A DNA stretch of 42,026 nt, taken from NCBI GenBank assembly GCA_051961995.1, contig JBQCCR010000035.1:1-42026 (forward strand), read 5' to 3'. The notes below the pieces were generated by a model that was given only the letters and a program-made list of their open reading frames with translations, did not search any database and was not told the DNA's origin. Below, in pieces: positions 24,333-32,119 of this stretch (position 1 is the first letter of the stretch; each line of letters starts with the position of its first letter). Source of the stretch: 66-474 sp051961995. GTDB lineage: Bacteria > Pseudomonadota > Gammaproteobacteria > Xanthomonadales > Rhodanobacteraceae. The translations under genes were made by a program, and so were the position numbers.

Positions 24333-25480
24333 AATTCGTGCTGTTCTACCAGTCGCTGGTGTCGGACTGGAATCACGGCAACGCACATTTCCTGCGCGGC
24401 GTGGTCAGCGAGTTGCTCGCGCGCGGGCATCACGTGGATGTCTATGAGCCGGCCAACGGCTGGAGCCGCAGCCGGCTGATCGCAACCCACGGCGAGGCGC
24501 CGCTGCGCCAGTTCGCTTGCCGGTTTCCGCTGCTGCGCAGCCGTCTGTACGACCTCGATCGTCTGGACGTGGACGCCGCGCTGGCAGACGCCGACGTCGC
24601 GATCGTGCACGAATGGAATTCGCCGGTGCTGCTGGAGCGGTTGGGCGCGTATCGCCGGCGCGCACCGAACTTGCGGCTGCTGTTCCACGACACCCACCAC
24701 CGTTCGGTGACCGCGCCGGGAGAGATGGCGCGATTCGACTTGCGCGACGTGGATGGCGTCCTTGCCTTCGGCGCGGCGATCCGCCAGCGCTATCTGGATG
24801 AAAGCTGGAGTGCGCATGCCTGGGTCTGGCACGAGGCCGCCGACGCGCGCGTGTTCCATCCCTATCCGGAACTGCCGCGCCAGGGCGATTTGATCTGGGT
24901 CGGCAACTGGGGCGATGACGAACGCACGCAGGAGCTGAAGGAATTCCTGATCGAGCCGGTGCATGCCCTGCGGTTGATGGCGCGCGTGCACGGCGTGCGT
25001 TATCCCGCCGAAGCGCTGGCGATGCTCTCGCACGCGGGCATTGATTACCGCGGCTGGCTGCCGAACTTCCGCGTGCCGGAGGTGTTCGCGCGGCATCGCG
25101 TCACGGTGCACGTGCCGCGCCGGCCGTATGTGCGCGCCTTGCCGGGCATTCCCACCATCCGCGTGTTCGAGGCGCTGGCCTGCGGCATTCCGCTGGTCTC
25201 CGCGCCGTGGGACGACACCGAGAACCTGTTCCGGACCGGCACCGATTATCTGATCGCCAGGGATGGCGCGGACATGCAGCGCAAGCTGCACGACGTACTC
25301 AACGATGCGGAGCTTGCGCATTCGCTGAGTGAAAGCGGTTTGCAAACCATCCGCGCGCGCCACACCTGCGCGCACCGCGTGGACGAGTTGCTGCAGATCA
25401 TCGAAGAGCTGCATCCGTCGCTGCCGGCATGGCAGCGCGGCGCGGCGCACATCAATCCGGCCATGGGCGCGACGCGGTGA
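24329..25480 (+). CDS. CgeB-like glycosyltransferase, copy 1
   Basis: A 383-residue GT-B protein of the CgeB-like (Glyco_trans_1_2) type. N-terminal FYQSLVSDWNHGNAHFLRG is shared in pattern with the next two genes. The C-terminal donor site is PTIRVFEALACGIPLVSAPWDD, followed by LFRTGTDYLIARDG. CgeB of Bacillus modifies the spore surface; most relatives are uncharacterised. The start is set by an ATGA overlap with the GT4 gene. It differs from copies 2 and 3 mainly in the central region, which suggests a different donor or acceptor. Confidence 0.85.
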   Translation: MKFVLFYQSLVSDWNHGNAHFLRGVVSELLARGHHVDVYEPANGWSRSRLIATHGEAPLRQFACRFPLLRSRLYDLDRLDVDAALADADVAIVHEWNSPVLLERLGAYRRRAPNLRLLFHDTHHRSVTAPGEMARFDLRDVDGVLAFGAAIRQRYLDESWSAHAWVWHEAADARVFHPYPELPRQGDLIWVGNWGDDERTQELKEFLIEPVHALRLMARVHGVRYPAEALAMLSHAGIDYRGWLPNFRVPEVFARHRVTVHVPRRPYVRALPGIPTIRVFEALACGIPLVSAPWDDTENLFRTGTDYLIARDGADMQRKLHDVLNDAELAHSLSESGLQTIRARHTCAHRVDELLQIIEELHPSLPAWQRGAAHINPAMGATR

Positions 25481-26631
25481 GCCAATCCCTGAACATCGCC
25501 TTCTTCGGCTCCAGCCTGGTCTCTTCCTATTGGAACGGTGCCGCGACCTATTACCGCGGCATCATCCGCGCGCTGCATGCGCGCGGCCATCGCGTCACTT
25601 TCTACGAACCGGATGCGTTCGAACGCCAGCAGCGTCGCGACATCGAGCCGCCGGAGTGGGCGCGCGTGGTGGTGTATCCGGCCGATGAAGACGGTGCTTT
25701 GCGCGCACTCGAACAGGCGCGCGGCGCGGATATCGTGGTGAAGGCCAGCGGCGTCGGCGTGAACGACGCATGGCTGGAACGCGAGGTGCTGAATCTGCGC
25801 GCGCCCGGCATGCGGGTGGTGTTCTGGGACGTGGACGCGCCGGCCACGCTGGAGCGCATGCAGGCCGATGCGGACGATCCATTCCGCGCGCTGGTGCCGC
25901 GATACGATTTGATCCTCACCTACGGCGGCGGCCCGCCGGTGATCGAAACCTACAAGCAGTTCGGCGCGCGCGATTGCGTGCCGATCTACAACGCGCTCGA
26001 TCCGGACACGCATCATCCGGTGGAGCCGCAGCCGCGCTACGCGGCGGACCTGAGCTTTCTCGGCAACCGCCTGCCGGATCGCGAAGCGCGCGTCCATCAG
26101 TTCTTCTTCGATGCCGCACAGCGCCTGCCGAACTGCACCTTCCTGCTCGGCGGCGCCGGTTGGGACGAGGTGCCGGGCAACGTGCACGCGCTCGGCCACG
26201 TCGCCACCGCCGATCACAACGCGTTCAACTGCAGCGCCCGGCTGGTGCTCAACATCAATCGCGACAGCATGGCGCGGTTCGGCTGGTCGCCGCCCACGCG
26301 CGTGTTCGAGGCCGCCGGCGCGGGCGCGTGCCTGATCGTGGACGCGTGGAAAGGCATCGAGGAATTCCTGGAGCCCGACCGCGAAGTGCTGGTGGCCGAA
26401 GATGGCGCAGCCGTTGCGCGTTACATCCACACGGTGGATGCGGCCCATGCGCATCGGATCGGCGCACGCGCGCGGTTGCGCCTGCTGAATGAACACACCT
26501 ACGCGCGCCGCGCCGCGCAGGTGGAAGACATATTGCTGGGATCCGCGCCGGGCGCGCGGACGGATGGAACCGGGCGGATGCCGGTATCCGCGTTCATGCG
26601 CACTGACGCGCACAGGGAGATGACGACATGA
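25477..26631 (+). CDS. CgeB-like glycosyltransferase, copy 2
   Basis: A 384-residue paralogue of the preceding gene. N-terminal FFGSSLVSSYWNGAATYYRG matches the paralogous pattern, and the donor site reads PTRVFEAAGAGACLIVDAWKG with EEFLEPDREVLVAEDG. GTG 25477 overlaps the previous stop (GTGA). The last 30 or so residues (after LLGSAPG) are low-complexity and may not be folded. Predicted to add one sugar of the glycan made by this operon. Confidence 0.85.
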   Translation: MSQSLNIAFFGSSLVSSYWNGAATYYRGIIRALHARGHRVTFYEPDAFERQQRRDIEPPEWARVVVYPADEDGALRALEQARGADIVVKASGVGVNDAWLEREVLNLRAPGMRVVFWDVDAPATLERMQADADDPFRALVPRYDLILTYGGGPPVIETYKQFGARDCVPIYNALDPDTHHPVEPQPRYAADLSFLGNRLPDREARVHQFFFDAAQRLPNCTFLLGGAGWDEVPGNVHALGHVATADHNAFNCSARLVLNINRDSMARFGWSPPTRVFEAAGAGACLIVDAWKGIEEFLEPDREVLVAEDGAAVARYIHTVDAAHAHRIGARARLRLLNEHTYARRAAQVEDILLGSAPGARTDGTGRMPVSAFMRTDAHREMTT

Positions 26632-27749
26632 TCGATTCACTGGACATCGTGGTCCTGGGGCTTTCGCTGCGCTCCTCGTGGGGCAACGGCCATGCGACGA
26701 CCTATCGCGCGCTGGTGCGCGCGTTGTTGCGGCGCGGCCACAGCGTGCAATTCCTGGAACGCGACACCGCGTGGTACGCCGACAACCAGGACGTGCCGGC
26801 CGACCTCGCCGCCTGCATCGCGGTGTACGACAGCGTGGACGAACTGAAACAGGTACACGCGGAGGATGTCGCGCACGCCGATCTGGTGATCGTGGGTTCG
26901 TACGTGCCGGACGGCATCGAGATCGGCGAATGGGTGCAGGACACCGCGCACGGCACCACCGCCTTCTACGACATAGACACGCCCGTCACGCTGGCGCGTC
27001 TGGAACGTGACGAGTGCAGCTACATTGATGCGCGCCTGATCGCCGGCTACGACCTGTATCTCTCCTTCACCGGCGGGCCGATGCTGCAGACGCTGCAGCA
27101 ACGCTACGGTGCCCACGCGCTGCCGTTCTACTGCGCGGTGGATGCCGAGCGTTACACGCCGGTGCAGACCGCGACGCGCTACGACCTCGGCTACATGGGC
27201 ACCTACAGCGAGGATCGCCAACGCACCCTGCAGCATCTCCTGGTCGGCCCGGCGCAAGCCTGGACGGCCGGGCGCTTCGCGGTGGTCGGGCCGCAGTATC
27301 CGGACGAGATCGAGTGGCCGGACAATGTCCACCGCATCGAGCATCTCGGCCCGGGCGAGCATCCACGTTTCTACAACGAGCAGCGCTTTACGCTCAACGT
27401 CACCCGCGCGGACATGGTCGCCGCCGGCTGGTCGCCGAGCGTGCGGTTGTTCGAAGCCGCCGCCTGCGGCACGCCGATCATCTCCGACGCGTGGCCGGGG
27501 CTCGATTCGTTCTTCGAACCGGGCCACGAGATCCTGGTCGCGCACGATGCGCGGCAGGTTCTGTACTGGTTGCGCGACATGCCGGCGCGGCGCCGGCACG
27601 CGATCGGCGCGGCCGCACGCGCACGCGTGCTGGCCGAACACACCGCCGCGCATCGCGTGGAAACGCTGGAGCACTATCTCGATCGGGTGGCTCCGCGCAG
27701 GATCACGGCACGATCGGGCAGGAGTACTTGGCATGACAACGCGGCATGA
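26628..27749 (+). CDS. CgeB-like glycosyltransferase, copy 3
   Basis: A 373-residue paralogue of the two genes before it. N-terminal LGLSLRSSWGNGHATTYRA and C-terminal PSVRLFEAAACGTPIISDAWPG followed by SFFEPGHEILVAHD. Three CgeB-like enzymes in tandem imply gene duplication with divergence; each may act at a different step. ATGA overlap at its start, and its last 17 nt overlap the small acidic protein gene. Confidence 0.85.
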   Translation: MIDSLDIVVLGLSLRSSWGNGHATTYRALVRALLRRGHSVQFLERDTAWYADNQDVPADLAACIAVYDSVDELKQVHAEDVAHADLVIVGSYVPDGIEIGEWVQDTAHGTTAFYDIDTPVTLARLERDECSYIDARLIAGYDLYLSFTGGPMLQTLQQRYGAHALPFYCAVDAERYTPVQTATRYDLGYMGTYSEDRQRTLQHLLVGPAQAWTAGRFAVVGPQYPDEIEWPDNVHRIEHLGPGEHPRFYNEQRFTLNVTRADMVAAGWSPSVRLFEAAACGTPIISDAWPGLDSFFEPGHEILVAHDARQVLYWLRDMPARRRHAIGAAARARVLAEHTAAHRVETLEHYLDRVAPRRITARSGRSTWHDNAA

Positions 27750-28074
27750 AGCCCGGCAAACCACCAATCACGACGAGATCCGCAAGTGGGCGGAAAAGCG
27801 CGGCGGCCATCCGGCCAGCGTGCGCGGCACCGAGTCGCGCAACGAGGAAGCCGGCGTGTTGCGGATCGCCTTCACCGATGACGAGAACCTGGAAAGCATC
27901 GAGTGGGACGAGTTCTTCGACAAGTTCGAGGAAGAACATCTCGCTTTCCTCTACCAGGACAAGACCGCCGAAGGGACGACAAGCCGCTTCTTCAAGCTGG
28001 TCGAACGCGGCGAGCCCAAGCACGGGCGCGGTCACGAGGGCAGCCGCGGCAGTCACAGCCGGACCCGTCACTGA
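27733..28074 (+). CDS. Small charged protein of the glycan operon, unknown function
   Basis: A 113-residue soluble protein, acidic in the middle (SIEWDEFFDKFEEEHLAFLY) with a Gly/Ser/Arg/His-rich tail. The N-terminal half (NHDEIRKWAEKRGGHPA) and the FDKFEE-LAFLYQDKTAEG-SRFFKLV pattern belong to a widespread group of small proteins. As I recall, these are sometimes misnamed glucan branching enzymes; no catalytic motif is present. ATG 27733 has AGGAG 8 nt upstream and lies inside the previous gene's end; its TGA overlaps the methyltransferase ATG by one base. Its placement suggests a regulatory or scaffolding role in the pathway (inference). Confidence 0.75.
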   Translation: MTTRHEARQTTNHDEIRKWAEKRGGHPASVRGTESRNEEAGVLRIAFTDDENLESIEWDEFFDKFEEEHLAFLYQDKTAEGTTSRFFKLVERGEPKHGRGHEGSRGSHSRTRH

Positions 28075-28868
28075 TGTCCACGGTGGCTTCGGGCGCGTCG
28101 TCGCTGCAACGGCAGATTGCGCAACTCGGGCCGTGGTTCCATAACCTGCATCTGCCGCAAGGCGTGCAGACCGCGCCCGAGCATGTGCTCGGCGATTTCC
28201 CGATGTTCAAGTGGCGCCAGATCGCGCCGCACATCCCGCAGGACCTGAGCGGCTGGCGCGTGCTGGACATCGGCTGCAACGCCGGCTTCTACAGTTTCGA
28301 GCTGGCCGCGCGCGGCGCGCAGGTCACCGGGCTGGACATGGATCCGCACTACCTGCGCCAGGCGCGCTGGGCGGCGGAGCGGCTGGGTTTCGTCGATCGC
28401 ATCGAGTTCCGGCAGATGCAGATCTACGACCTGATGCGCGAGCCGACGCAGTACGACCTGGTGTGGTTCATGGGCGTGCTGTATCACCTGCGCCATCCGC
28501 TGCTGGCTCTGGACATCATCCGGAAGAAGGTGAAGCGCATGCTGATCGTGCAGACGCTCACCATGCCCGGCGAGGACGTGGCGCAGGTCGCACCCGAATT
28601 CCCGCTGGACGAACGCGAGGCGATGCAGCAACCGGGCTGGCCGAAGATGGCCTTCATCGAACACCGCATGGCCGGCGACCCGACCAACTGGTGGGCGCCC
28701 AACCACGCGTGCGTGGAAGCGATGCTGCGCGCCAGCGGCTTCAAGGTCTGCAAGCGCATCGCCCACGAGTGCTACCAGTGCGAACCCGTCGCCGGCGATC
28801 CGGAGATCACGCCGATGATCGAGGAAGAACTGCTGGCGGCAACGGGGCAGGGTGCGCGCGGGGACTAG
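28074..28868 (+). CDS. SAM-dependent methyltransferase, CmoB-like fold
   Basis: A 264-residue class I methyltransferase. Motif I is VLDIGCNAGFYSFELA (about 59-74), followed by the acidic GLDMDPHYL and motif IV DLVWFMGVLYHLRHPLLAL. The HLRHP motif and overall layout resemble CmoB-like (DUF1698) enzymes, but the N-terminal extension of tRNA-modifying CmoB is missing. As the last gene of the operon it probably methylates the glycan or a precursor (inference). TGATG coupling with the preceding gene. A damaged copy of its last 145 nt occurs at 29577-29719. Confidence 0.85.
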   Translation: MSTVASGASSLQRQIAQLGPWFHNLHLPQGVQTAPEHVLGDFPMFKWRQIAPHIPQDLSGWRVLDIGCNAGFYSFELAARGAQVTGLDMDPHYLRQARWAAERLGFVDRIEFRQMQIYDLMREPTQYDLVWFMGVLYHLRHPLLALDIIRKKVKRMLIVQTLTMPGEDVAQVAPEFPLDEREAMQQPGWPKMAFIEHRMAGDPTNWWAPNHACVEAMLRASGFKVCKRIAHECYQCEPVAGDPEITPMIEEELLAATGQGARGD

Positions 28869-28924
28869 AACCCGTCGCAAGCGGGAACGCGTCAATAACC
28901 GTCGTTATCGCCATCACCCATGAC

Positions 28925-29038
28925 GTCATTCCGGCGAAAGCCGGAACCCAGTGTCTCTTTGCCGTCATTCCTGCGAAAGCCGGAACCCAGTGTCTTTCTG
29001 CCGTCATTCCCGCGAAATTGGGAATCCATTGTCTTGCC
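28925..29038. repeat. Three tandem palindromic repeats (REP type, 39-bp period)
   Basis: Units begin at 28925, 28964 and 29003 with GTCATTCC. Units 1 and 2 carry GCGAAAGCCGGAACCCAGTG; unit 3 is degenerate (GCGAAATTGGGAATCCATTG). Each contains a stem TTCCGGC-GAAA-GCCGGAA or a variant. This is the common GTCATTCCCGCGAAAGCGGGAA family of intergenic repeats. The rest of the 328-nt gap between methyltransferase and lipoprotein (28869-29196) holds nothing else recognisable. Confidence 0.8.
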
Positions 29039-29196
29039 ATGCGACCCGGCGCTAGCGTGTGCTTGGTGGCAAAAGGCGCGGTCAGGTGTACCTTGCGTTC
29101 CGGGCGATTCAAGCCGAGCAACCCGCCACTGCTGTGCGGTTGCTTCCGCGCCGGCTGTTCAAACAAGTGGACCCGTATCGAAGAGGGGAACGTATC

Positions 29197-29484
29197 GTGG
29201 TTACACGCTTTGCGATCTGCCTAGCAATCCTTGCACTGGCCGGGTGCGGAACAAGGTCGTTCGTGATGCCCACGCGCGATGGGGCGTTACTGGTCACCGG
29301 TTCGTCTGCGCATCTGAGCGGCGCCCAGGAGAAGGAGCGCCTCGTCGGGGACGCCGATGAGTATTGCAAACGACGTGGCAAGTCTGCCGTCGTGATTGCT
29401 GCGAGCGAAAACGATGCCAAGCCCGGCAACCTCGCTGCGCCTGGCAAACTGGCCCGCGCAACCATCGAATTCCGCTGCCAGTAA
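29197..29484 (+). CDS. Small putative lipoprotein
   Basis: A 95-residue protein starting at GTG 29197 with AGAGGGGAA about 7 nt upstream. The signal TRFAICLAILALAGC ends in a lipobox (LAGC), so mature C17 would be lipidated. The mature part (LVGDADEYCKRRGKSAVVIAASEND ... ATIEFRCQ) has two cysteines that could pair; short lipoproteins with this EYC-n-GK pattern are common and uncharacterised. It stands alone between the REP block and the methyltransferase remnant. Confidence 0.7.
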   Translation: MVTRFAICLAILALAGCGTRSFVMPTRDGALLVTGSSAHLSGAQEKERLVGDADEYCKRRGKSAVVIAASENDAKPGNLAAPGKLARATIEFRCQ

Positions 29485-29540
29485 CGCCGGCCGAATACGT
29501 CCGCGCTGCGCGCCTTACCAGGTGCTGAGTGTCGGTCATT

Positions 29541-29569
29541 CGGCGGAAGCCGCTGCGCGGATTCCGCCC
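29541..29569. repeat. Long palindrome, REP-like
   Basis: GGCGGAA (29542-29548) pairs with TTCCGCC (29562-29568), and an inner CCGC/GCGG pair extends the stem. It lies directly before the methyltransferase remnant and may mark an old recombination point. Confidence 0.5.
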
Positions 29570-29576
29570 TACTCGG

Positions 29577-29719
29577 GCTGCGCGCCAGCGGCTTCAAGGT
29601 CTGCAACGCATCGCGCACGAGTGCTACCAACGCGAACCCGTCGCCGACGATCCGAAGATCACGCCGATGATCGAGGAAGAACTGCTGGCCGCGACGGGGC
29701 GGGTGGGCGCAGGGACTAG
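29577..29719 (+). pseudogene. Frameshifted copy of the methyltransferase 3' end
   Basis: This stretch matches 28724-28868, the last 48 codons of the methyltransferase. There are about ten substitutions and two single-base deletions. The first deletion (CTGCAACGCATC against CTGCAAGCGCATC) breaks the frame. The stop is kept (GGGACTAG). It can only be a remnant of a duplicated gene or of a second homologue; it ends about 30 nt before the left end of the cassette island. Confidence 0.85.
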
Positions 29720-29750
29720 CAAGAGCCCACGCAAATCGGCCGGACACGAG

Positions 29751-29775
29751 CGACCGCGCTGGATCGAGTTATTAG
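29751..29775 (-). repeat. Partial attC site ending the left cassette cluster
   Basis: Read on the minus strand, CTAATAACTCGATCCAGCG matches the R''-L'' half of the array attC sites (CTAACTACTCATTCCAGCG). It contains the TAA stop of the PIN-like gene, as R'' boxes in the main array contain cassette stop codons. The other half is absent, and backbone-like GC-rich DNA follows. Confidence 0.6.
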
Positions 29776-30650
29776 CTATCGCTGGTATTCATTTGCCTTT
29801 GCCCTTGAGCAGTCGCCTCTCTGATTCGCTCAAAAATTTCGACGAGTCGGGCAAGATTGGAGCTCGGCTCCGGCTTGGAAGTGCTGGTCTTCGCTTGGAC
29901 GATCTCCGTCTCCGCCTCAACTTCCTGCTCGGTAACAGGGACAGCGAAATGCTTCAGTGCCTCGGCTAGGCGGCTATAGAGAAGGAGCTTTCGCTTCTTG
30001 CTTACACGATCGCCAAACTCTTGCCGCAAATGGTCGTTGACATAGACGTGGTCATCAAAAGTGATGCCGAAGTCGGAGTCGCGGCTCACGATAATTAGCT
30101 CTGCGTTCTCGACTGTGGCGCACTGAACCATCCATTCCCAGTTAAAGGCGTCTCCGTATGACGTGTCATTCTTCTTGCGGGGAGGGCAACCGTGAAGGAA
30201 TCGCCGAAATGCCTTCCTACGTACAATAGTTTTCTTGGGGCTGTCGCGAGTGAGAACCAACGAGTCGTCTTTATGGAAGATGCGTTGACACGTTTGATAT
30301 ACCGGGTCGAATGAAGATGGATTCTCGAGCGCGCGCTTAAGCTTTGACTTTAACTCCTTTACTCGCCTTTCGGCTTCTTTAAGGCTCTTATTGAGGATGT
30401 GCGCGGACTTGGCGTCAGAGAAAATGGCAGGCCTTGGAATTTGCGCGGGGGGCTTTAGCTCTTGCATCCCCTCTAAAATCGCCGCTTGGCGATTCTTTTT
30501 GAATTCACTTTCGAGCTGATACGTCACAATTATCTTATCCGCTACCGCTTCTACACGTCGGAGCAAAGCCAAGCCTGCATCATTCCTGGACCGATAAAAA
30601 TCCAGCCAAATATTGGTATCGATGAAGAGCAGTTTTTGAACTTTCGCCAT
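29772..30650 (-). CDS. PIN-like domain protein (DUF4935 type)
   Basis: A 292-residue predicted RNase-fold protein. The PIN-like acidic residues can be followed: D in LLFIDTNIWLDFY (about 7-20), E in YQLESEFKKNR, D in YGDAFNWEWM and D in IVSRDSDFG. Large PIN-like proteins of this type are often found in defence or toxin settings; activity here is untested. A helical charged middle (KEAERRVKELKSKLKRALE) may be coiled coil. ATG 30650 was chosen over a TTG 5 codons upstream; neither has a ribosome site. Composition is clearly less GC-rich than the backbone. Its stop codon lies inside an attC-like half-site. Confidence 0.75.
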   Translation of the reverse strand: MAKVQKLLFIDTNIWLDFYRSRNDAGLALLRRVEAVADKIIVTYQLESEFKKNRQAAILEGMQELKPPAQIPRPAIFSDAKSAHILNKSLKEAERRVKELKSKLKRALENPSSFDPVYQTCQRIFHKDDSLVLTRDSPKKTIVRRKAFRRFLHGCPPRKKNDTSYGDAFNWEWMVQCATVENAELIIVSRDSDFGITFDDHVYVNDHLRQEFGDRVSKKRKLLLYSRLAEALKHFAVPVTEQEVEAETEIVQAKTSTSKPEPSSNLARLVEIFERIREATAQGQRQMNTSDS

Positions 30651-30667
30651 AGCGAGTTGTGACAAGC

Positions 30668-30733
30668 GGCTAACGTCAGAATTTAGTGGAGCGACGTCGT
30701 AAGGCGGGTGAGCTGGAATGAGTATAGTTAGAA
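30668..30733 (-). repeat. attC-like recombination site
   Basis: On the plus strand it starts GGCTAACGTCAGAATTTAG and ends AGCTGGAATGAGTATAGTTAGAA, matching both ends of the main-array attC. At 66 bp it has a different central stem. The TAA of the 123-residue gene falls within the terminal TTAG. Confidence 0.75.
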
Positions 30734-31099
30734 TCTTTTCGACGTTGGCAGCACCATGGGTATCGAAAACTGTATGCGCGATTGCGACGAATTGGAGGCG
30801 TCGCGCTTGCCTTGGCCACCGATGCCGATGGCGCCTACCATAATGCCGGCGCCACCTTTGGTCTCGGTGCCAGATGTCGCCATTACGGCTACATCAAAGT
30901 CGATCTTTTGCACAACAGTGCTTGCGCTTTCGGGGCGGTCCGTGAGGTACCCATAAATCCTCGAATCGCTCGTGCCGTTTGCGCCGACCACATTTGCTGG
31001 ATTCACTATGGCGGTTGACGCATTGAGATCTGCGCGGGCTCCGTCGATGCCTTGCGCAATTTGAACGAGCGACTCTCTAATAAAAGTTTTCAGATCCAT
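30728..31099 (-). CDS. Cassette protein, 123 aa, Trypco2-like pattern
   Basis: A small soluble protein starting at ATG 31099 after a G-run (CTGGGGGGGCT). An N-terminal helix (MDLKTFIRESLVQIAQGIDGA) is followed by beta strands: KIDFDVAVMATSG, GAGIMVGAIGIGGQG and SRIQFSIPMVLP. This helix-plus-strands layout resembles trypsin-co-occurring domain 2 (Trypco2), which is linked to bacterial conflict systems; the similarity is by eye and weak. It lies between two attC-like sites and so looks like a complete cassette. Confidence 0.6.
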   Translation of the reverse strand: MDLKTFIRESLVQIAQGIDGARADLNASTAIVNPANVVGANGTSDSRIYGYLTDRPESASTVVQKIDFDVAVMATSGTETKGGAGIMVGAIGIGGQGKRDASNSSQSRIQFSIPMVLPTSKRF

Positions 31100-31114
31100 A
31101 GCCCCCCCAGAAAG

Positions 31115-31172
31115 TTCTAACACCTGAACTTGGCGGTGCGCGTGCAGCGCGTCCGCTGGAATGGTTCACTAG
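31115..31172 (-). repeat. attC-like site with a degraded end
   Basis: The plus strand reads TTCTAACACCTGAACTTGGCGG at the left and GCGTCCGCTGGAATGG at the right, both matching the array consensus. The expected AGTAGTTAG is replaced by TTCACTAG. The TAG stop of the 292-residue gene overlaps this end. It may no longer recombine. Confidence 0.7.
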
Positions 31173-32047
31173 AAGTTGATCGCGTTCTGTGTCGGCGGGT
31201 GAAGAATTTCATCAACTCTCTCGATCTCGTAATACCTGTGAACAACCTCGCCATCATAGCCGTACGATATCTCCTCATACAAAAGTACACTGAGGGAGTC
31301 TCCTGGACGCACATCCACCTGCCTAGCCTGAAACTTCACTAACCAATCAGAATCCGCCACCTTTGCATCGATCGCGCGTCCATCGTACTGGAAACCCCAC
31401 ATGGACTGCCCAAGGTAGTCCGGCTTCTTGACCTTTACGATTCGTTTGCTTGATGCTTTGACGACTTCCTTTGTAAGTACCTCCCTGATAATTTCGGTAG
31501 AAATCTCTAACTCGCGATTGAACTTGATTGTCTCCCCCGCTTGCGAATAGCTCGCTGTATCCGACTCTGCCAAGATATCCAAGCTTTCTCGAATGGCGTG
31601 AACATCCGAGAGGAGTAGTTCAGTCCGTGGCGGTGCGTAGGCTGGGAGTTGCTTCAGATCGGTTTGTTCGGCGGCGAGAAGCAAATCCCCTTCGAGGACT
31701 CGCACGTCATCGCGGTGCGAAATTTTTGGTGTTTCTTCCAACCATTTGAGCATCACGTATTTAGCGCGAAGGAGATAGTGGCCAAATATTTTCTTCCATT
31801 CCACATCTTTGATCGCCTCATCCGGTATCCCCGCGATTATGTCTCGAAAAATGCCTTTGACTGACCCAGCTTCGACCCTATCGAGTACGAGCGACGCGTC
31901 AATCGAAACATCAAATGAAGATGCTAGGTGCGAGTCCAACGAAGTCATGGCCTCGATCAATCCCGACATGGCTTTGAACACACGAGCGGGGTCGCCTTCG
32001 CCGGGCGTGAAGTCTATGGTGATTTCAAATGTACCCTCGTCGCTCAT
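31169..32047 (-). CDS. Cassette protein, 292 aa, unknown
   Basis: Not recognised. ATG 32047 has AGAGGG about 5 nt upstream. The N-terminus is a strand with GEGDPARVF followed by a helix; residues about 85-120 (DVEWKKIFGHYLLRAKYVMLKWLEE) are helical. The C-terminal third is strand-rich, ending SYGYDGEVVHRYYEIERVDEI. No signal or clear membrane segment. Composition is less GC-rich than the backbone. Its stop lies in an attC-like site, so it is probably a cassette gene. Confidence 0.7.
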   Translation of the reverse strand: MSDEGTFEITIDFTPGEGDPARVFKAMSGLIEAMTSLDSHLASSFDVSIDASLVLDRVEAGSVKGIFRDIIAGIPDEAIKDVEWKKIFGHYLLRAKYVMLKWLEETPKISHRDDVRVLEGDLLLAAEQTDLKQLPAYAPPRTELLLSDVHAIRESLDILAESDTASYSQAGETIKFNRELEISTEIIREVLTKEVVKASSKRIVKVKKPDYLGQSMWGFQYDGRAIDAKVADSDWLVKFQARQVDVRPGDSLSVLLYEEISYGYDGEVVHRYYEIERVDEILHPPTQNAINF

Positions 32048-32119
32048 ATTTTCCCTCTTTGCTTATGAGCACAAATCAGGCCGCCTAGCAAGCGGCGTGA
32101 AACCAACGAATCATCAGGA

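Larger units (their letters stand above)
29751..32100 (-). mobile_element. Outlying cluster of integron-like gene cassettes
   Basis: Three minus-strand genes (PIN-like, 123-aa and 292-aa) each end in an attC-like sequence (29751-29775, 30668-30733, 31115-31172). Composition is visibly less GC-rich than the flanks. Orientation is the same as in the main array that begins at 37703. The right limit is uncertain; GCCTAGCAAGCGGC at 32083-32096 may be a damaged R' end. Confidence 0.65.

Noticed and set aside
28925..29038. Three repeats with 39-bp period as a mini CRISPR
   Set aside because: There is no spacer; the unit is contiguous and is the common GTCATTCC-type palindromic repeat.
28807..29166. 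119-residue minus-strand ORF with repeated WVPAFAGMT
   Set aside because: It is the translation of the REP triplet, a well-known source of false ORFs.
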